DNA from: Undaria pinnatifida
Lineage: Eukaryota > Sar > Phaeophyceae > Laminariales > Alariaceae
DNA length: 64,000 bases
Direction of reading: 5' to 3'
Assembly: GCA_012845835.1 (NCBI GenBank)
Contig: JABAKD010000004.1
Location: 6,243,765-6,307,764 of the forward strand
Part shown: in pieces, positions 46,242 through 57,598 of the stretch
Position numbering within the stretch: position 1 is the stretch's first letter
Layout of the letters: each line of letters begins with the position of its first letter
Notes under the pieces: model-generated
Databases searched by the model: none
What the model saw: the letters and a program-made list of their open reading frames with translations, nothing else
Told to the model about the DNA's origin: nothing
Position numbers and translations under genes: made by a program

Positions 46242-46614
46242 TACAAGGCGTAACTGGAGTGGACCATTGGTTAACCTTTCGCCAGTTGTCAAACTGACCA
46301 ATTCGCTCTAATGCTATAAAAATGGCGTTTTCGACAGACCACGGTCATTGGAGTCGTGGGTTTGGATACCACCGCCTACTAGTAATAAAGGCTTGCTGTT
46401 TTCCCCTTGTTGAACTTGAAGTGATACTCTGTGCGGTATCCCCAGCAAATAGACCGCGTAGATTGGACACGTCCACCTGTACATCCGGCTGAGCTCTTAT
46501 CCCGTGGGCCGAGGAAGGGAGAGTGTTATGAGGCTTTTTGGGTAGCCGACTGGGTAACTGTTTACTTGACTGTTTATCAGTAATAACACGAACGAATGCC
46601 TTGCACTATCTTAG

Positions 46615-46725
46615 GCGCAGACAAACGGACAAGCACGTTTTGTATTGTTTTTCAACAGCGTCAGCTATGAGTTCGACCCGGTGAATGGTCGATACTCAAG
46701 TTTGCAAGCTACGTGATATGTCGTC
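46615..46725. repeat. Dispersed repeat family D
   Basis: CAGCGTCAGCTATGAGTTCGA ... ATACTCA.GTTTGCAAGCTACG aligns with 12332-12440 and 48825-48940. About 110 bases, no coding sense. Confidence 0.55.
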
Positions 46726-47072
46726 CGCGCGTGTTCTGTATGCCTCATAAAGTTTCCTCGCGAGGGGTGTAGGTGAGTAACATATTTGGATGACAAATCT
46801 ACGGTCGTTGGTTGTCAGGCAAGAACAAACATCGGAATCGTGGAGAGCAACACGTGCTGCTTTTTTCTTCTCAATGCACGCAACCGGGTCGGGTCGGAAG
46901 GTCAAGACCGACAACAAACAATTGCTGTGCGAAACGGGCATCACTCGCAACGTTGACCCGCCGGCGAGGGCACATGACCTCATGGGGATATTGTACATGG
47001 CTCGTGACTCCATATCGCCAAATCCCGCGCCTTGCATGAAGAAGCGTCTCTGTGAACTTGAACGTTAACACC

Positions 47073-47307
47073 GACGCGTGCCACGATATAGGTGCAGCGT
47101 TTGGCAAAGATAACCTCTAAATGACGGGGCTCCTTCAATAAAAATAATGTGAATATCAGTTTCATTTTCCGATACAAAAATAGTCGTTCCTCGGCCATGG
47201 GCCTGGTCATCGTGTTGCACCTTTAGTTCACCCGAAATAACGTGTTGGGTGAGGTGTAAGAGTGAGAAGCCCCGGAATATAAAAGCTGCACCCTTAACAC
47301 GTGTCCT
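47073..47307. mobile_element. Family A element
   Basis: Ends GACGCGTGCCACGATATAGG and GCACCCTTAACACGTGTCC. The interior has GGGGCTCCTTCA and CGGCCATGGGCC. Confidence 0.65.
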
Positions 47308-47669
47308 ACCCCTTTCGCACGGTATCTCCTTTTGGGACGCGTGCTACGAGACGGCAGGCATGTTTTTGCCCAATTTGTTTTCTTATAGGCGATGGTCCTT
47401 AACGGGCACACGATACCCGACATTGATCCTTGAACGTTTGACAAAAGTGTTCGTCATGTACGAAGTACGTATTAAGTACGCCGTGGGATTGTGTATCGAG
47501 CTTCACTTGACTTTTTCTGGACGTCCGTCAGTGGAGCTACCCACGCGAGAAGTCCCAGGGAAAATACACGTGGGTCTTCGGGAAAATATCACTTGGTCTT
47601 AGAGTTAGTTTTGTTTTGCAGTAGTAACAGTGCTAAGCTGCTCGTGGACAGCGCCGACGCGTGTCTCAC

Positions 47670-47813
47670 CTGGCAGGCCTTTCGACGATCCCCCCGAAAG
47701 TCCGCTTGCAAGATCGCCAGACGAAGAGAAATGGTGGCCCTCAGTGGGGCGTCATCGGCATCCAAAGCCGAGAGGCATGCGCTTATCGTCTCCAGGGTCA
47801 GCAGCATAGCGTC
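47670..47813 (-). CDS. CFAP54: CFAP54-like exon 9
   Basis: 48 codons, phase 0, CAG acceptor and CAG|GTGAGA donor. DDAPLRATISLRLAILQAD matches the DAVIATEVTLRLALLLE motif of CFAP54, one of the better-kept blocks. A 24-base near-copy of its first bases lies 37 bases upstream. The following intron (46193-47669) holds one terminal-repeat element, a family D repeat and overlapping unassigned open frames at 46790-47107. Confidence 0.87.
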
Positions 47814-47829
47814 CTGCAGGATTGACGAC

Positions 47830-47855
47830 CCGGGTCAGCAGCACAACGTCCCGTG
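47830..47855 (-). repeat. Short copy of exon 9 start
   Basis: About 24 bases differing at few positions from the first bases of exon 9 (GACGTTGTGCTGCTGACC beside GACGCTATGCTGCTGACC), located 37 bases 5' of it. Confidence 0.6.
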
Positions 47856-48049
47856 AAAACGACGACCGCTAATAGTCCCGGAACATATTTTTCCAAGGTA
47901 TCGCATCGAACTAGGCTCGCCAGTCAGCCTTCCCCCAATGTTCCTCGTATTTCCTATGAAAGCGGGAACTAATCCGCACTGTAAGATGGGTGCGAGAGGA
48001 TCACGATACAACCACTTTTGGTAATGGCAGGGAATCGCGCCGAGTCATC

Positions 48050-48297
48050 CCACGATAGAGGTTCCGGTTGTTGGATTAACTAATAACGTACCCGTCCGAT
48101 TGAGCTCATCAAGTGAGGAACTGCCGGTTAGTCATGAATCAAGTAGTTTTCACGAGTATATATATTGTTTTAGGACTAAGGCATAGAAGCTTGGTCGGGC
48201 TGTGCGAACGAATGCCTTCGAAATCATTTTCCGAGTGAGATATTGAGCTCCTCATGTGAGGACCTCAGGGACTGATGCTGCACCCCTACCGTGATGG
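48050..48297. mobile_element. Family A element
   Basis: Begins CCCACGATAGAGGT and ends GCACCCCTACCGTGATGGC, with GAGCTCCTCATGTGAGG inside. Confidence 0.6.
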
Positions 48298-48344
48298 CTC
48301 CGGCCTCCTTGGAACTCCCGGTGGGTGTTCAAGTGCTATACCTC

Positions 48345-48605
48345 TGGCACGTGTCACGACTGGGTCAGCACGTTTTCGCAGACATATCTCAAGCCTTCGG
48401 GGCGTCTCAACAATAGAAGCAATCCATTGTCGTGGAACCTCTTTGGAGTTTTGCAGCAATACACTAGATTGAAACGTAGGCCGTGGGTGGTCCATCGGGT
48501 CAAGCGTACCACGTTTCCCACCATCCGTTTTCAGGTGATGTATAGAGGATCTCAAGTGGGAAGCCCCGGGATAAATCAGGTGCCCCCTTAGCGAACCATA
48601 CGTCG
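48345..48605. mobile_element. Family A element (diverged)
   Basis: GGCCGTGGGTGGTCCATCGG, AAGCCCCGGGA and a right end of the GGTGCCCCCTTAGC type place it in the family. The left end is weak. Confidence 0.5.
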
Positions 48606-48824
48606 CTTCTGATGTGACGTCTTACAATCCCAGGGACCTACGAGTGCGGACAGTTCCGCCTACCTCGGTAATTATAGGGCTGTGAGTTGGCGGGAGATGG
48701 CCGCTAGCTGTTAGTTGGATATGGAGGAGTTCAACGTCAACTGATAAATAAACGCCATCCATCTAGTCACAAACCACGCCACTCAGATGCAAAGATGCCG
48801 AAATCGGCCAATTATAGCGCGTAA

Positions 48825-48940
48825 AACATTGGAATATATTATGAAAATATAAATACACTCCAGCTGTGAGATCGAAGATTTTGCGAAACTAATCTTTGCA
48901 AGCTGTGTGTGATACTCCGATCGCGCGTATTATGAAATAT
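48825..48940. repeat. Dispersed repeat family D
   Basis: CTCCAGCTGTGAGATCGAAG followed by TCTTTGCAAGCTGTGTG. See the copy at 46615. Confidence 0.5.
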
Positions 48941-48974
48941 ATGTATTCACACTTCTAATTCCCAGCTTCTAGAC

Positions 48975-49240
48975 AAGCACTGGTCACAGGTGTTGTCCCT
49001 TCTCCCCAACGGTTCTTGTCTTTAATTTGTATCGCGCATAGGGTTCAGCAATCCCACTACTCGTCGATTTTTTATCGAGTACTGTAATTCACGCTCTCTC
49101 GATTTCCGCAAGTAAATTAGTGCACGAGAAAAGAAAAAACCCTACGAATTTATACGAGTATGCACGAGGGAGAACTTAAACTCACGAAACTGACCTATAC
49201 CAGGCTCGAGGATAACCTAACACGCCACCGTGGCGATCGG
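48975..49240 (-). mobile_element. tRNA-derived SINE, minus copy
   Basis: Reverse complement of the 43965 element: ACGAATTTATACGAGTATGC, AGGGTTCAGCAATCCCACT, GACCTATACCAGGCTCGAGG. The B-box region is more eroded (GAGTTTAAGTTCTCC). Confidence 0.7.
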
Positions 49241-49418
49241 CGCTATTATATATTACAACCCCACTGTATCACCTGCCCAACCATAACAATATCTATTCGA
49301 CGACTGATAGCAAAACTTACGACCAATAAGTCAGCCATTCCACAGTCGAACAGAAAGAAGACACGCAGCAGATGGACACGTCAACTCCAACGACCGAAAT
49401 ATCAACATCTTCCCTTAC

Positions 49419-49568
49419 CACGAGGGGTCGCTCAACCTCCGCCTCCCCCGGCATTTGATCTAGCGCCCGAAGAATGGCGACCATGTAATCCTTCCAGACT
49501 GATATGGCAGCTTGTAAGGCAGCCTCGCCGCGCTTCTCCAAAACGTGGCGATATTGACCAAAAACCGC
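49419..49568 (-). CDS. CFAP54: CFAP54-like exon 8
   Basis: 50 codons, phase 0, CAG acceptor and GTG|GTAAGG donor. The helix EAALQAAISVWKDYMVAIL resembles the DTILFLWQKCKTGLQ segment of the family. A longer open frame continues upstream of the chosen acceptor, so the start rests on splice site and phase. The next intron (47814-49418) is filled by a SINE (48975-49240), a family D repeat and two terminal-repeat elements. Confidence 0.8.
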
Positions 49569-50425
49569 CTGTGCTTTGGCGTCAGGGTTTCGACGGGGTT
49601 TTGAAGAGGTTCGTATGGCATGTTGGTTCGTCGAGGTGGAGGTGCGCCGATGAGAGGCAAGGAAGGAGGTGCCGGTTTACAGCTCGATCCGGTCTACAGT
49701 GCAATATCGTCTCGTTCGTATGTGATGTGTTAAGTTGTCAATATTGTATACCCCCCGCCGTAACACTGCCTGGTGTAGATATTCCGTCCCTTAGCTAAAT
49801 CGGTGAACGACAACGACATCTGAGCAGGCCCCTCAGGTTGTTGTTGGCTTCGTATTCATTTATCGCCGCAAAATAAAATCAGTTATCACAGGACAGGCTA
49901 TAATCACTGTGGACCCGAAATTCACCTCTCAGAAAAAAATCTCACGCCGACACCTCCATTCGCCTTGTACGATTAACTCATTTCAGGCAACAAAAACAGG
50001 TCCGTAGTGGCGGTTGAACATTGTTTTAAATTCAACTACGAACGTATACCTGGAGATCATCGTATTTTCGTGTGCATAAGCCTATTTTGTTTTTACCCTC
50101 ATCTTCAAGTTCGTGAGGTGGCTGATTGTAAGCCGCCGACAAGTTGTTAGTCGGCTAGATATTGCGGTTAGTTTATTGCCTTCGTGACACCAAACCATCA
50201 TCAGTTAGTTGCCGTTTGGTCGAAATCTCGGGGCGCACGCTCTCACCCAACTTCAAAATATATCTGATTTCTTCGCACAAGAAGAGCCTTTCGTTTTCCG
50301 ATCTACACGGCTGAAAATACGATTTGGCCCAAATCTGGAGATGAAACCTGAACCGCATAAGAAACAACCCAATGGTGTATCCAAAAACCAGAAACTACTT
50401 ATACTACATAGGTTTACTAAAGTAC

Positions 50426-50515
50426 CTTGCGAATCAAGTCCACCACCGTGAGAAGCGGTGTGAAGTTCACTTTTACGCTGGAGCCGCCCGTTCCGAGAAA
50501 AGGAACATCCAGAAC
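50426..50515 (-). CDS. CFAP54: CFAP54-like exon 7
   Basis: 30 codons, phase 0, CAG acceptor and AAG|GTACTT donor. The peptide runs VLDVPFLGTGG to LLTVVDLIRK, which fits the DLISFVTTLY helix of CFAP54 and leads directly into exon 8. The following intron (49569-50425) is AT-rich and I recognised nothing in it. Confidence 0.75.
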
Positions 50516-50999
50516 CTGTGCATCGGGTGATGGGATGCAGTTGGGAACGAGTGAGAGTGTTTCGAGCTAAGGACCTGATTCAGTTTCGTCTAGACGCACG
50601 TTGCACGGCGCATTATTTTTTGTTTCGCGAAGAAACACGATAACGCTGAATACTCATCATGTTACTACACATTCTTGGGTCTGAGTGGAGCGCATTTTCG
50701 ACGGGGAAGGGCCAATACTAGGACGATGTCTTCACATATTAAGACAGCGCAGGGTCATTCAACTTATTGAGCTATTGGCGTGAGACAGTCCAGATTCGCT
50801 GTGCAGCTGCCAGTGTGAGGCAATTGAGCTACAGTAGCACTGAACTACTCGCTTGTGGGATGAGCACAGATCAAGTGTGAACTAAAGGTGCACGGCACTG
50901 ACTACGAACTCTGTTCGGACTCAGACCCTGACAATATCGGCCGATTAATGGTCGACGCGTCTTCTAGCACCTCCTCTTTTTTTTGCATCGAATTTACAG

Positions 51000-51960
51000 C
51001 ACTGGCTGTGAACTACAGTCACGAAAGATCGACACCCATCCACCTATGCCCGGGGATGTAACCCAGATATCCCCGAACGAGAGTGAAGGAGCCTTGGTCT
51101 CACCCAAAACCTACCACGGCGGGTCGTTTCATGGCCAAAACGCCTTCCATTGTATCCTCGTTTAAACCAAAGCCATACCTTTACTGGTCGTTTTATGGCG
51201 AAAACGTCCTTCGGAGGGAGGAGCGGCTCCTGCTCTTGCCATATTACTGTTTACAGCACTAGCTGCGAGCTATGGCCATGCAAAATCCATATCCATCCGT
51301 GGATGAAACATGGAGATATAATGTGTAACCGAGATACCCCCAGACGCCCAAATAACGCTTACTTAACCCAAACTCTATCTATACGAGCCGTTTATGGCCA
51401 AATATCCGTATCCATCCACCTATGAAGCCCAACGACGTAACTGGAGTATCTCCTGACAACCACATAGCGCTGTTTAGACCGACACTTTGTATACCAGGTA
51501 TTTTCGTGGCTGAAACGTCCTTCAGCTCCTCCTCTTCGTCCAGTACCGCTCCTACGACACTGCTTGCGAACTATCGTCTCGAAAGACCGACATGAGTCCA
51601 CGCATGACACCCGGGGACGTAGCCAAAACACTCCTAGCGATCAATTCACGCTGTGTAAACCAAAAGCCTGTCTGTGGAGGTCGTTTCATCGCTAAAACGG
51701 ATTTCCTCAACGTGTAGACCGCAACCTTAACCATCAATCTGCAGGTCGTTTCGTGGCCACAACATCTTTCAGCTTCTCCTCGTTCTTCTGCACCGCTTTT
51801 ACGGGAATATCTACTACTATGGTCTACGTCCATTTGCCCATGAAACCCGGGGATGCAGCCGAAATATCCCGACCGACCGTAAAGGTACTTACACCGAAAG
51901 CTTACCTCGGCAGGTCGGTTCATCACAAAAACGTCGTTTAACTCCGCCTCTTCCTCCTGA
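51000..51960 (-). repeat. Tandem array of exon 6 donor-side units
   Basis: At least five degenerate copies follow exon 6 in gene direction. The exon end PAQEEEAELNDVFVMNRPAE is echoed as AVQKNEEKLKDVVATKRPAD (near 51760), AVLDEEEELKDVSATKIPG (near 51520), RKSVLAMKRPP (near 51695), PPKDVFAIKRPV (near 51200) and EGVLAMKRPAV (near 51135). Several are followed by GT in the donor position. A second shared block with CCGGGGATG recurs between them at intervals of about 115-260 bases. Confidence 0.8.
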
Positions 51961-52290
51961 GCCGGCCGTCCAGTAGCGGCCACCCCCACCACCATCGTCC
52001 CCCCCACTCCTCCCCCCTTTTTCCGCCGAGAACCATCAGAACCAGACTCATCCGCTTCCATCCCCCCACCACCATCGCCGCTAACATCGTGTCCGCCATC
52101 ACCACCCGCACCCATAGAAGTGGAAGTGGTGCCATTGCCTACCGCTGTAGATGGCGGGGTGGCGGCGGTGGCGGCGGAGGTTCCCGGTGGTGTTGTCCGC
52201 TTTAACCCGCCCCTCGACGCAACCTGGGGCTCCGGCTTATCCTTCCATGTAGGAAGTCGCTTGCACGCGGTCCAGAGAGCAATCTCAAAC
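51906..52290 (-). CDS. CFAP54: CFAP54-like exon 6
   Basis: 385 bases, entered in phase 2 and left in phase 0 at a GAG|GTAAGC donor. FEIALWTACKRLPTW corresponds to VEIELKLLQAMEPLL in the family. The rest is a long low-complexity linker (Thr/Ser/Gly/Asp rich), ending PAQEEEAELNDVFVMNRPAE. That last 20-residue segment with its donor is the parent of the tandem array in the following intron (50516-51905). Confidence 0.85.
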
Positions 52291-52317
52291 CTTTCGAAGA
52301 CGCGCGCGGTCGATAAA

Positions 52318-52455
52318 TGGGTGGGGTGGGGTGGGTGGGGGGGGGGGGCTAAATATTTGGTGGATTATGACATGGAGTGGAGTGGTTCAGAAGGGGGGGG
52401 GTGTTGGGCTTTTGGTGGGTTTGGGCATGGGGTGCGGTGGGCTGGGATACGCTGG
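52318..52455 (+). repeat. G-rich tract, quadruplex-prone
   Basis: Runs of GGGG separated by single T, then a 12-G run and several GGGG/GGG runs. On the coding strand this is a C-rich tract about 30-70 bases upstream of the exon 6 acceptor. Confidence 0.75.
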
Positions 52456-53006
52456 GGTGGTATAAGAGACTCAATCCAGACGCTAACGGGTGTCGCCTGT
52501 CATCACTCTACAACACTGATCGTAAACCCCAACGACATGAGGCAGTAATGACCAACATGAGTGGACAGAACCTTCTCCCTTCCCGCCTCCTCCTGGTCAT
52601 GAGCTCGACGTCTTTAAACTACGTCGAAGACGCTCTGGCAAGCTTAGCGCCATCAAAAGTTGCCTTCTACACGTGTTTAATCGAAAAGTTAAGCTGATAT
52701 TATGGTGCCGTTTAGCTTGACACCGTCTCCTCAACCAGTTATTTCGCTTTAGAGTTTATCGCTGGAGGAGGTTTCGTCGAACCGTGAACCTGCACCACTT
52801 CTACAATATAATATGCAACGTAGGAATAGCATGATAACAAAAACATGAATATGAAATCTAGGGATGACACGGTGGTACACAAAACAAACGGACCGTCCGC
52901 ATGGGCCGACCGAGACAAAAAGGTGGGGTGCGTATCGCGTATTGGCACGGGTATGGGCTGTTTCTGTAGCCGTTTCGCACGCAAGTATTTTTTCGAGATC
53001 ACCCAC

Positions 53007-53134
53007 CAAAAAGCACGGCGTTCATTCTTCGAGAGCAAGCCTTTGGCGTCTCGCAGGCGCTGCTTCGTGAACGGTAGCATCGCTTCCCATGCTGCAAATT
53101 CTCCAAGCTTGTACATTTCTCTCATAAGTTGCAT
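53007..53134 (-). CDS. CFAP54: CFAP54-like exon 5
   Basis: Starts MQLMREMYKLGEFAAWEAML after a CAG acceptor, matching the FVRLAFMYEQWNLFDYA helix of the family. It ends in phase 2 at a GTGGGT donor, completing a Trp codon with the first base of exon 6. The 0.7-kb intron after it (52291-53006) carries the G-rich tract on the plus strand and nothing else recognised. Confidence 0.85.
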
Positions 53135-53192
53135 CTGTCGAACGACGTTAAAAGGCCGAAAGAGGTAAGTTTATTGTGCTAGTCGATCATCG

Positions 53193-53245
53193 GCAAACTC
53201 TCCAAGCTTGTACGTTTCTCTCACATGTTTCACCTGTCAAACCAC
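53193..53245 (-). repeat. Copy of exon 5 acceptor edge
   Basis: About 50 bases that match the CAG acceptor and first 14 codons of exon 5, reading VKHVRETYKLGEF beside MQLMREMYKLGEF. It lies about 60 bases 5' of the real exon. It keeps an AG dinucleotide at the same place. Confidence 0.75.
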
Positions 53246-53769
53246 ACTGCAAAGCTAAACATATAAGTTCGTCCCAGAAGAAATGGAATGAGTCGGCATC
53301 CGGATTCGTGTCTTGTGTTGGTTGGCTTGTTCGGTTGTGGCACCGGGCGGCTGCCTCCTGGACTGCCGCCACGTGGCGTCAGAGGGAAGGTAAGGTTGTT
53401 GGTCGTGGGTCTACCTGAGAAATCTCCTATCAAAAACGCTTACGGTTTTCTCGCAAGTATAACCTGTCGAAACAGACGTGATTTTACACCGAAACCAATC
53501 CGTTTCGTGTGTTGGTTGACCATCTGAAAGGGTGCACAAAGCTACGTGGAATAAAAGTACACGGAACATTCTCCAGATAATAACGATATCAGCCATATGT
53601 AGCTGACACTGTCCATTCACCGATAAACAACTAATATGCGGCTACATTTAATGTGCCTGCTCCTTCATATTATGCGAAGTACAACTGGGATGATATTTTT
53701 GTTCCTCCATCTGTTGCTCTAATTCTTGACAGCAGATACATACTCTTATTACACTGGTTGTCTAATCAC

Positions 53770-54045
53770 CTCTTGATCAATGTCCAGTGGGAACGAACCC
53801 GAACCGTTGGCGTCCTCTTCCGTATCACCCGACCCTCCGCGGGCCGCATCACCGCCTCCGTCCGCTGGCACGCTCCCTCCCGCAGGACCTATTAGGGATA
53901 AGGCGTATTTGCATACCGTAGAAGCTTCCTCCGCGGTCAGCTCGGCGTCACCGCCACCGCCACCACTGCTACCGCGCACAGAGCCTCGCGATCTTCCCAG
54001 CAACTCCAGCAATGCGGCCGGGCGTTCACCTTCCTCGGGAATCTT
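53770..54045 (-). CDS. CFAP54: CFAP54-like exon 4
   Basis: About 92 codons in phase 0 with a GAG|GTGATT donor. ERPAALLELLGRSRG is followed by a Gly run and ELTAEEASTVCKYALSLIG, equivalent to the V.ELFMAGLELLIG segment of CFAP54. A disordered Gly/Asp/Glu insert precedes the end, FPLDIDQE. The 5' boundary is uncertain: I placed it after GAGAG, and alternative AG sites lie within 15 bases. The next intron holds a copy of the exon 5 edge. Confidence 0.8.
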
Positions 54046-54574
54046 CTCTCGAGATATGGAGGCGTTTTGTTTTTCCCCCGAAGCATGAAGGGGTAGGCAA
54101 CGGGGGGTCGTAGAGGGGCGTTGCGTTAGGCGGGATGGAAGTACCTGCCGTGCTACAGTTCTGGAAGATCCAGCTTGACAACCGGATGAATATGACGAAT
54201 GACACAGGCAACCGAGCGTTCCACGTGACATCGGGTGTCTTCTCCCGTGATGTAGAGGGGCTATTTACCTCCCCCGGGTTTACGGGCTAGGGAATGAGAT
54301 CGGGTGGGATGGGCGGGGTGTACTCATAGCATGCATAGCCGTAGTCCTTTGGACCGTAGACACTCGAACCCTACAATGCCGGGACGGAGCACATCGTGTT
54401 TTCATCTACCAGGAAGACAATGTTTGCACCAAGCGCGAAGCGCCATAAGTTGTTCGGCGAATCGCAAGAAGTGTGGGCTGCATCCTGCCGGCAATCGCTT
54501 GTGTAGCGTACGTCGGCACCTTGGGCGTACTTTCTTGCCTATGGATGACGGCGTCGAATGACTTGGGCGTGGAT

Positions 54575-54830
54575 AGGGGGGTGGGCGTGGTCATTTGTTG
54601 CTTGCCTTACTCAAATAAACATTGACCACGCATCCGTTTCGAGACGGAGCGCCGTTTCTACAACTGATGAAAACACACTTCTAACAGCTGGGCGTGGACT
54701 CATTTGCTACTTGTCTTAGTCGCTTGACAATTCCGCACCATGTATTAGATGGAGCACCAATCCTACACCTAAGAGAGACGCCTCCCACTGTTGGACGCTC
54801 ATCAAGTTGTTGCCATACATTACAACATGT
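54575..54830. repeat. Two to three unit tandem repeat, period about 115
   Basis: GGCGTGG..TCATTTG(T/C)T.CTTG.CTTA recurs near 54586 and 54693, with a weaker unit near 54797. It is intronic, upstream of exon 4 in gene direction. Confidence 0.55.
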
Positions 54831-54837
54831 TCATTCT

Positions 54838-55078
54838 GCTAGATTACGATGCAGCAAGGACAATGGTTAGACGATATGAAAAGAGTTCCAATAGTAGATT
54901 GGCTTTATAGCAGCGGGAAATTAATTGCGAAATACTTACGGTTGGGCGGCTTTTCAATTATGATGGCGTCGCCGCTCTCTTCTCTACGACTTGAGTTTCT
55001 ACTGCTTTGATTTACTAATCTACTTGCTTGATGTCTGCACGGATGCTCGAGGAGCGTGGTCAATATATACACGATGCT
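54838..55078. repeat. Direct repeat, left copy (LTR-like)
   Basis: Alignable by eye over about 240 bases with 57358-57598 (ATGATGCAGCAA... TTCTCTTCTCT.CGACT... GAGGAGCGTG). Divergence is high, roughly a quarter to a third of positions. The 2.3 kb between them contains a 189-codon plus-strand frame (55917-56486) and an internal repeated AGCTGATGT.CGTTTGACTA block (56895, 57027). I recognise no retroelement domains. Confidence 0.6.
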
Positions 55079-57357
55079 GCTAACACCTAAATAAAATATC
55101 GACATGCCCAAAATCAGCTAAGACATTACTCTTCTACCCTGAGTTCAAGCCACAAATCTTCAAAATCCAATACGTTCTTGCTACTTTTTGATGCCCATAT
55201 TATAAAACTCAACCCCCCCATTGACCTGCAGATCTGGTCCTGTTAGCAATGATTAGCTCCTAGGATTGCTCCCTCGGGCAATGCTAGTCATCAAGACAGG
55301 ATGAGCTAGTATGAGTGACCTGAAGAGGTTGGTCCTGAGGGTTAACCGTCATTGTCTGCGCCGAAAGTGACGTTTCGTGAAATTCCACAATTGTGAGTCA
55401 AGAACTGGCTCTTTCTCCGTAAACGACGACGGTCAATCCCCAGGACAGTCCCCAAGACCAAGGTCTGCATGTTGCCCGTACTTGTTCTGCCTGTCTTTGA
55501 GACTATCAACACCCGAGTGAGCAATCCTAGAAGCTGATCAATAAAAGCAGAACCAGATTTGCAAGTCAAAGGGGAGTTTGGAGTAACAGTAAAAATACCA
55601 GAACAATAGAATAACGTACTGCAATTTGAAGCTTTGTGGCTTCAACTCAGAGTTGAAGAGTAAGACCGGTGACAATGGAAGGCCAAAAGTTTAAAATTCC
55701 TGAAGATCCCAGCCAAACTTTGCCTAAACGGTCGTCTATGGACTCAATTTGGTAGAATTCTTTTTTGAAACTTTCCAAAATTCCGGGAAAAAAAACGATT
55801 TCTCGCGGCGATCTTGGCCAGCATCGGCTTGAGAATTCTCAAGAAGATCTTGGATTAGACGCGGCGCAATTTCGTGTTCTCCACACACTTCGCTCGACGA
55901 AATCAATGACAGCGTCGTGAACTCTGAACGTGGCGAGCTCGTTAGGGGCTCCGACCCCCCCTTGGTGTACAGCGCTCACTCTACGGCCGGTGATTTGTGG
56001 CGGGCGCCGATCAGGCTTCTGTTAAAAATACATTTGGCGGCTGGTGTGCAGAACGCTAAGACAAAAAAACTCTCTAGCGTCTTCCAACGGGCGAAAAATA
56101 GAATTTGGAAAGGATGTGACGGAAGACCACAGGACAACACAAGCAACCTCTCACGCCCTAGGGCATGGACCGAGAACTCTTCATTGCTGTCACCTACACT
56201 CATGTGGCCTTGTCCGGAACAAAAAGGAGTGGCCATGGGTAGTCTCTATCTCGAGATCGAAGATCAATCGCGTTTGGTGGGTAGTGTTGATCAAGGCTTG
56301 ATAAAAAATAGGCACATTGACCTGTTGGACCGCATGACCCAAGAACGAGCCAGGAAAAAATATTTTTGCCATATTTTCCCCATAGCGACGTTACCCGGAA
56401 CCTTTCAGCAAACAACCCCCAAAACAAGTTTGCAAACTTTTAGGCCAAACTATCGGCTTTCCATTGTCGTTAGTCTAATGTCTTAGCTGTTTTTGGACCG
56501 ATGAGATACAGATGATCGGCATTCCCATGACTAATAAGACGTTATTGTTTGGGCGTTTCTGATGTGGCGTTACAGCTTTTTGTGATTTGGAGTTTGGAAA
56601 CACCGTACTGAAAACTTGTTTTTTGGTTGGAAGATAATTGATGTTGAAACATGGGTTGTGCATTTCAAAGTTGAAGATTTATCGATGGAAGTTCGATTAT
56701 GGAAGGCAGATAGCTGATTTTGGACGTTTGGAGTAATGATTTTCTCGATTTCACTTTTTTCCTTTACGTTATTGTGTTTTTGGGGTAGAACATTTGGAAC
56801 TTGGATGGGCTCGGTGTGTACCCAGCCTGGAGGCAGTTGTCTAATTGTACGGTGAGTATTGGGACTACTTTCCTATTGCACTCGTTTTGACCCTTCTCGC
56901 CAGCTGATGTCCGTTTGACTACTGAGGTCTAACGCCTCTAGTTACGGCAGCTGAGTGCTGATGACTGGTTGATGTTGGAGATTTGTATTTATGGAGCTGT
57001 CGTGCTAGTACGCTCATTTTAGCCCTATTTCACCAGCTGATGTTTGTTTGACTACTGTGGACTAGCATCACTAGTTACGGATTGTGGTGTTAGAGTTTTC
57101 GAATTTGGGGTCTTGGTTGTCGGACTTCGGATTGTGAGAGTTGGATCAAAGGCTTTGAAGACTGATTCTGGATGCCGTCCCTTGATTGTGACTACACAAT
57201 GTTAAAGTGATTCAGGGGCTCTGGTAGTGCAATACTTGTTTCTATCACGGTAGTGCACGGAGGGTATTGATTGGCATTATTTTTCGTTGACTCCGTTACG
57301 TTGAGGAAATAGAAATGTACTGTCATGTCGTATCAGATACAAGCACGCAGGCTGTTC

Positions 57358-57598
57358 ATTGCATTTGGTTATGATGCAGCAATGACAACGATTTGAAAAT
57401 AATTAGGGAGTTTCAACACTAGATTAGCTTTATCGCAGTGGGAAATGATCGCGGAATATTAAGGGTTCGGTGACGTTTCTATTCTGATGGTGTAGCCGTT
57501 CTCTTCTCTGCGACTAGAGCTCTCCTGCTTGATCTGCTTCTGTACTTATTTATTGTCTCATGCATGCTCGCGGAGCGTGATTAGTACATACATACGTA
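57358..57598. repeat. Direct repeat, right copy (LTR-like)
   Basis: Partner of the repeat at 54838-55078 in the same orientation. The pair could be the ends of a decayed non-autonomous LTR element or a segmental duplication. Confidence 0.6.

Noticed and set aside
46790..47107. Three overlapping frames (plus 92 codons, minus 113 and 78 codons)
   Set aside because: All are open at once, which suggests chance or an old element. None fits the phase or composition of the host gene.
50900..51960. CRISPR-like array
   Set aside because: Units are degenerate, unequally spaced and derived from an exon edge in a eukaryotic intron.
55917..56486. 189-codon plus-strand frame as a gene
   Set aside because: No recognised domain. 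It lies between the direct repeats and is more likely part of a decayed element.
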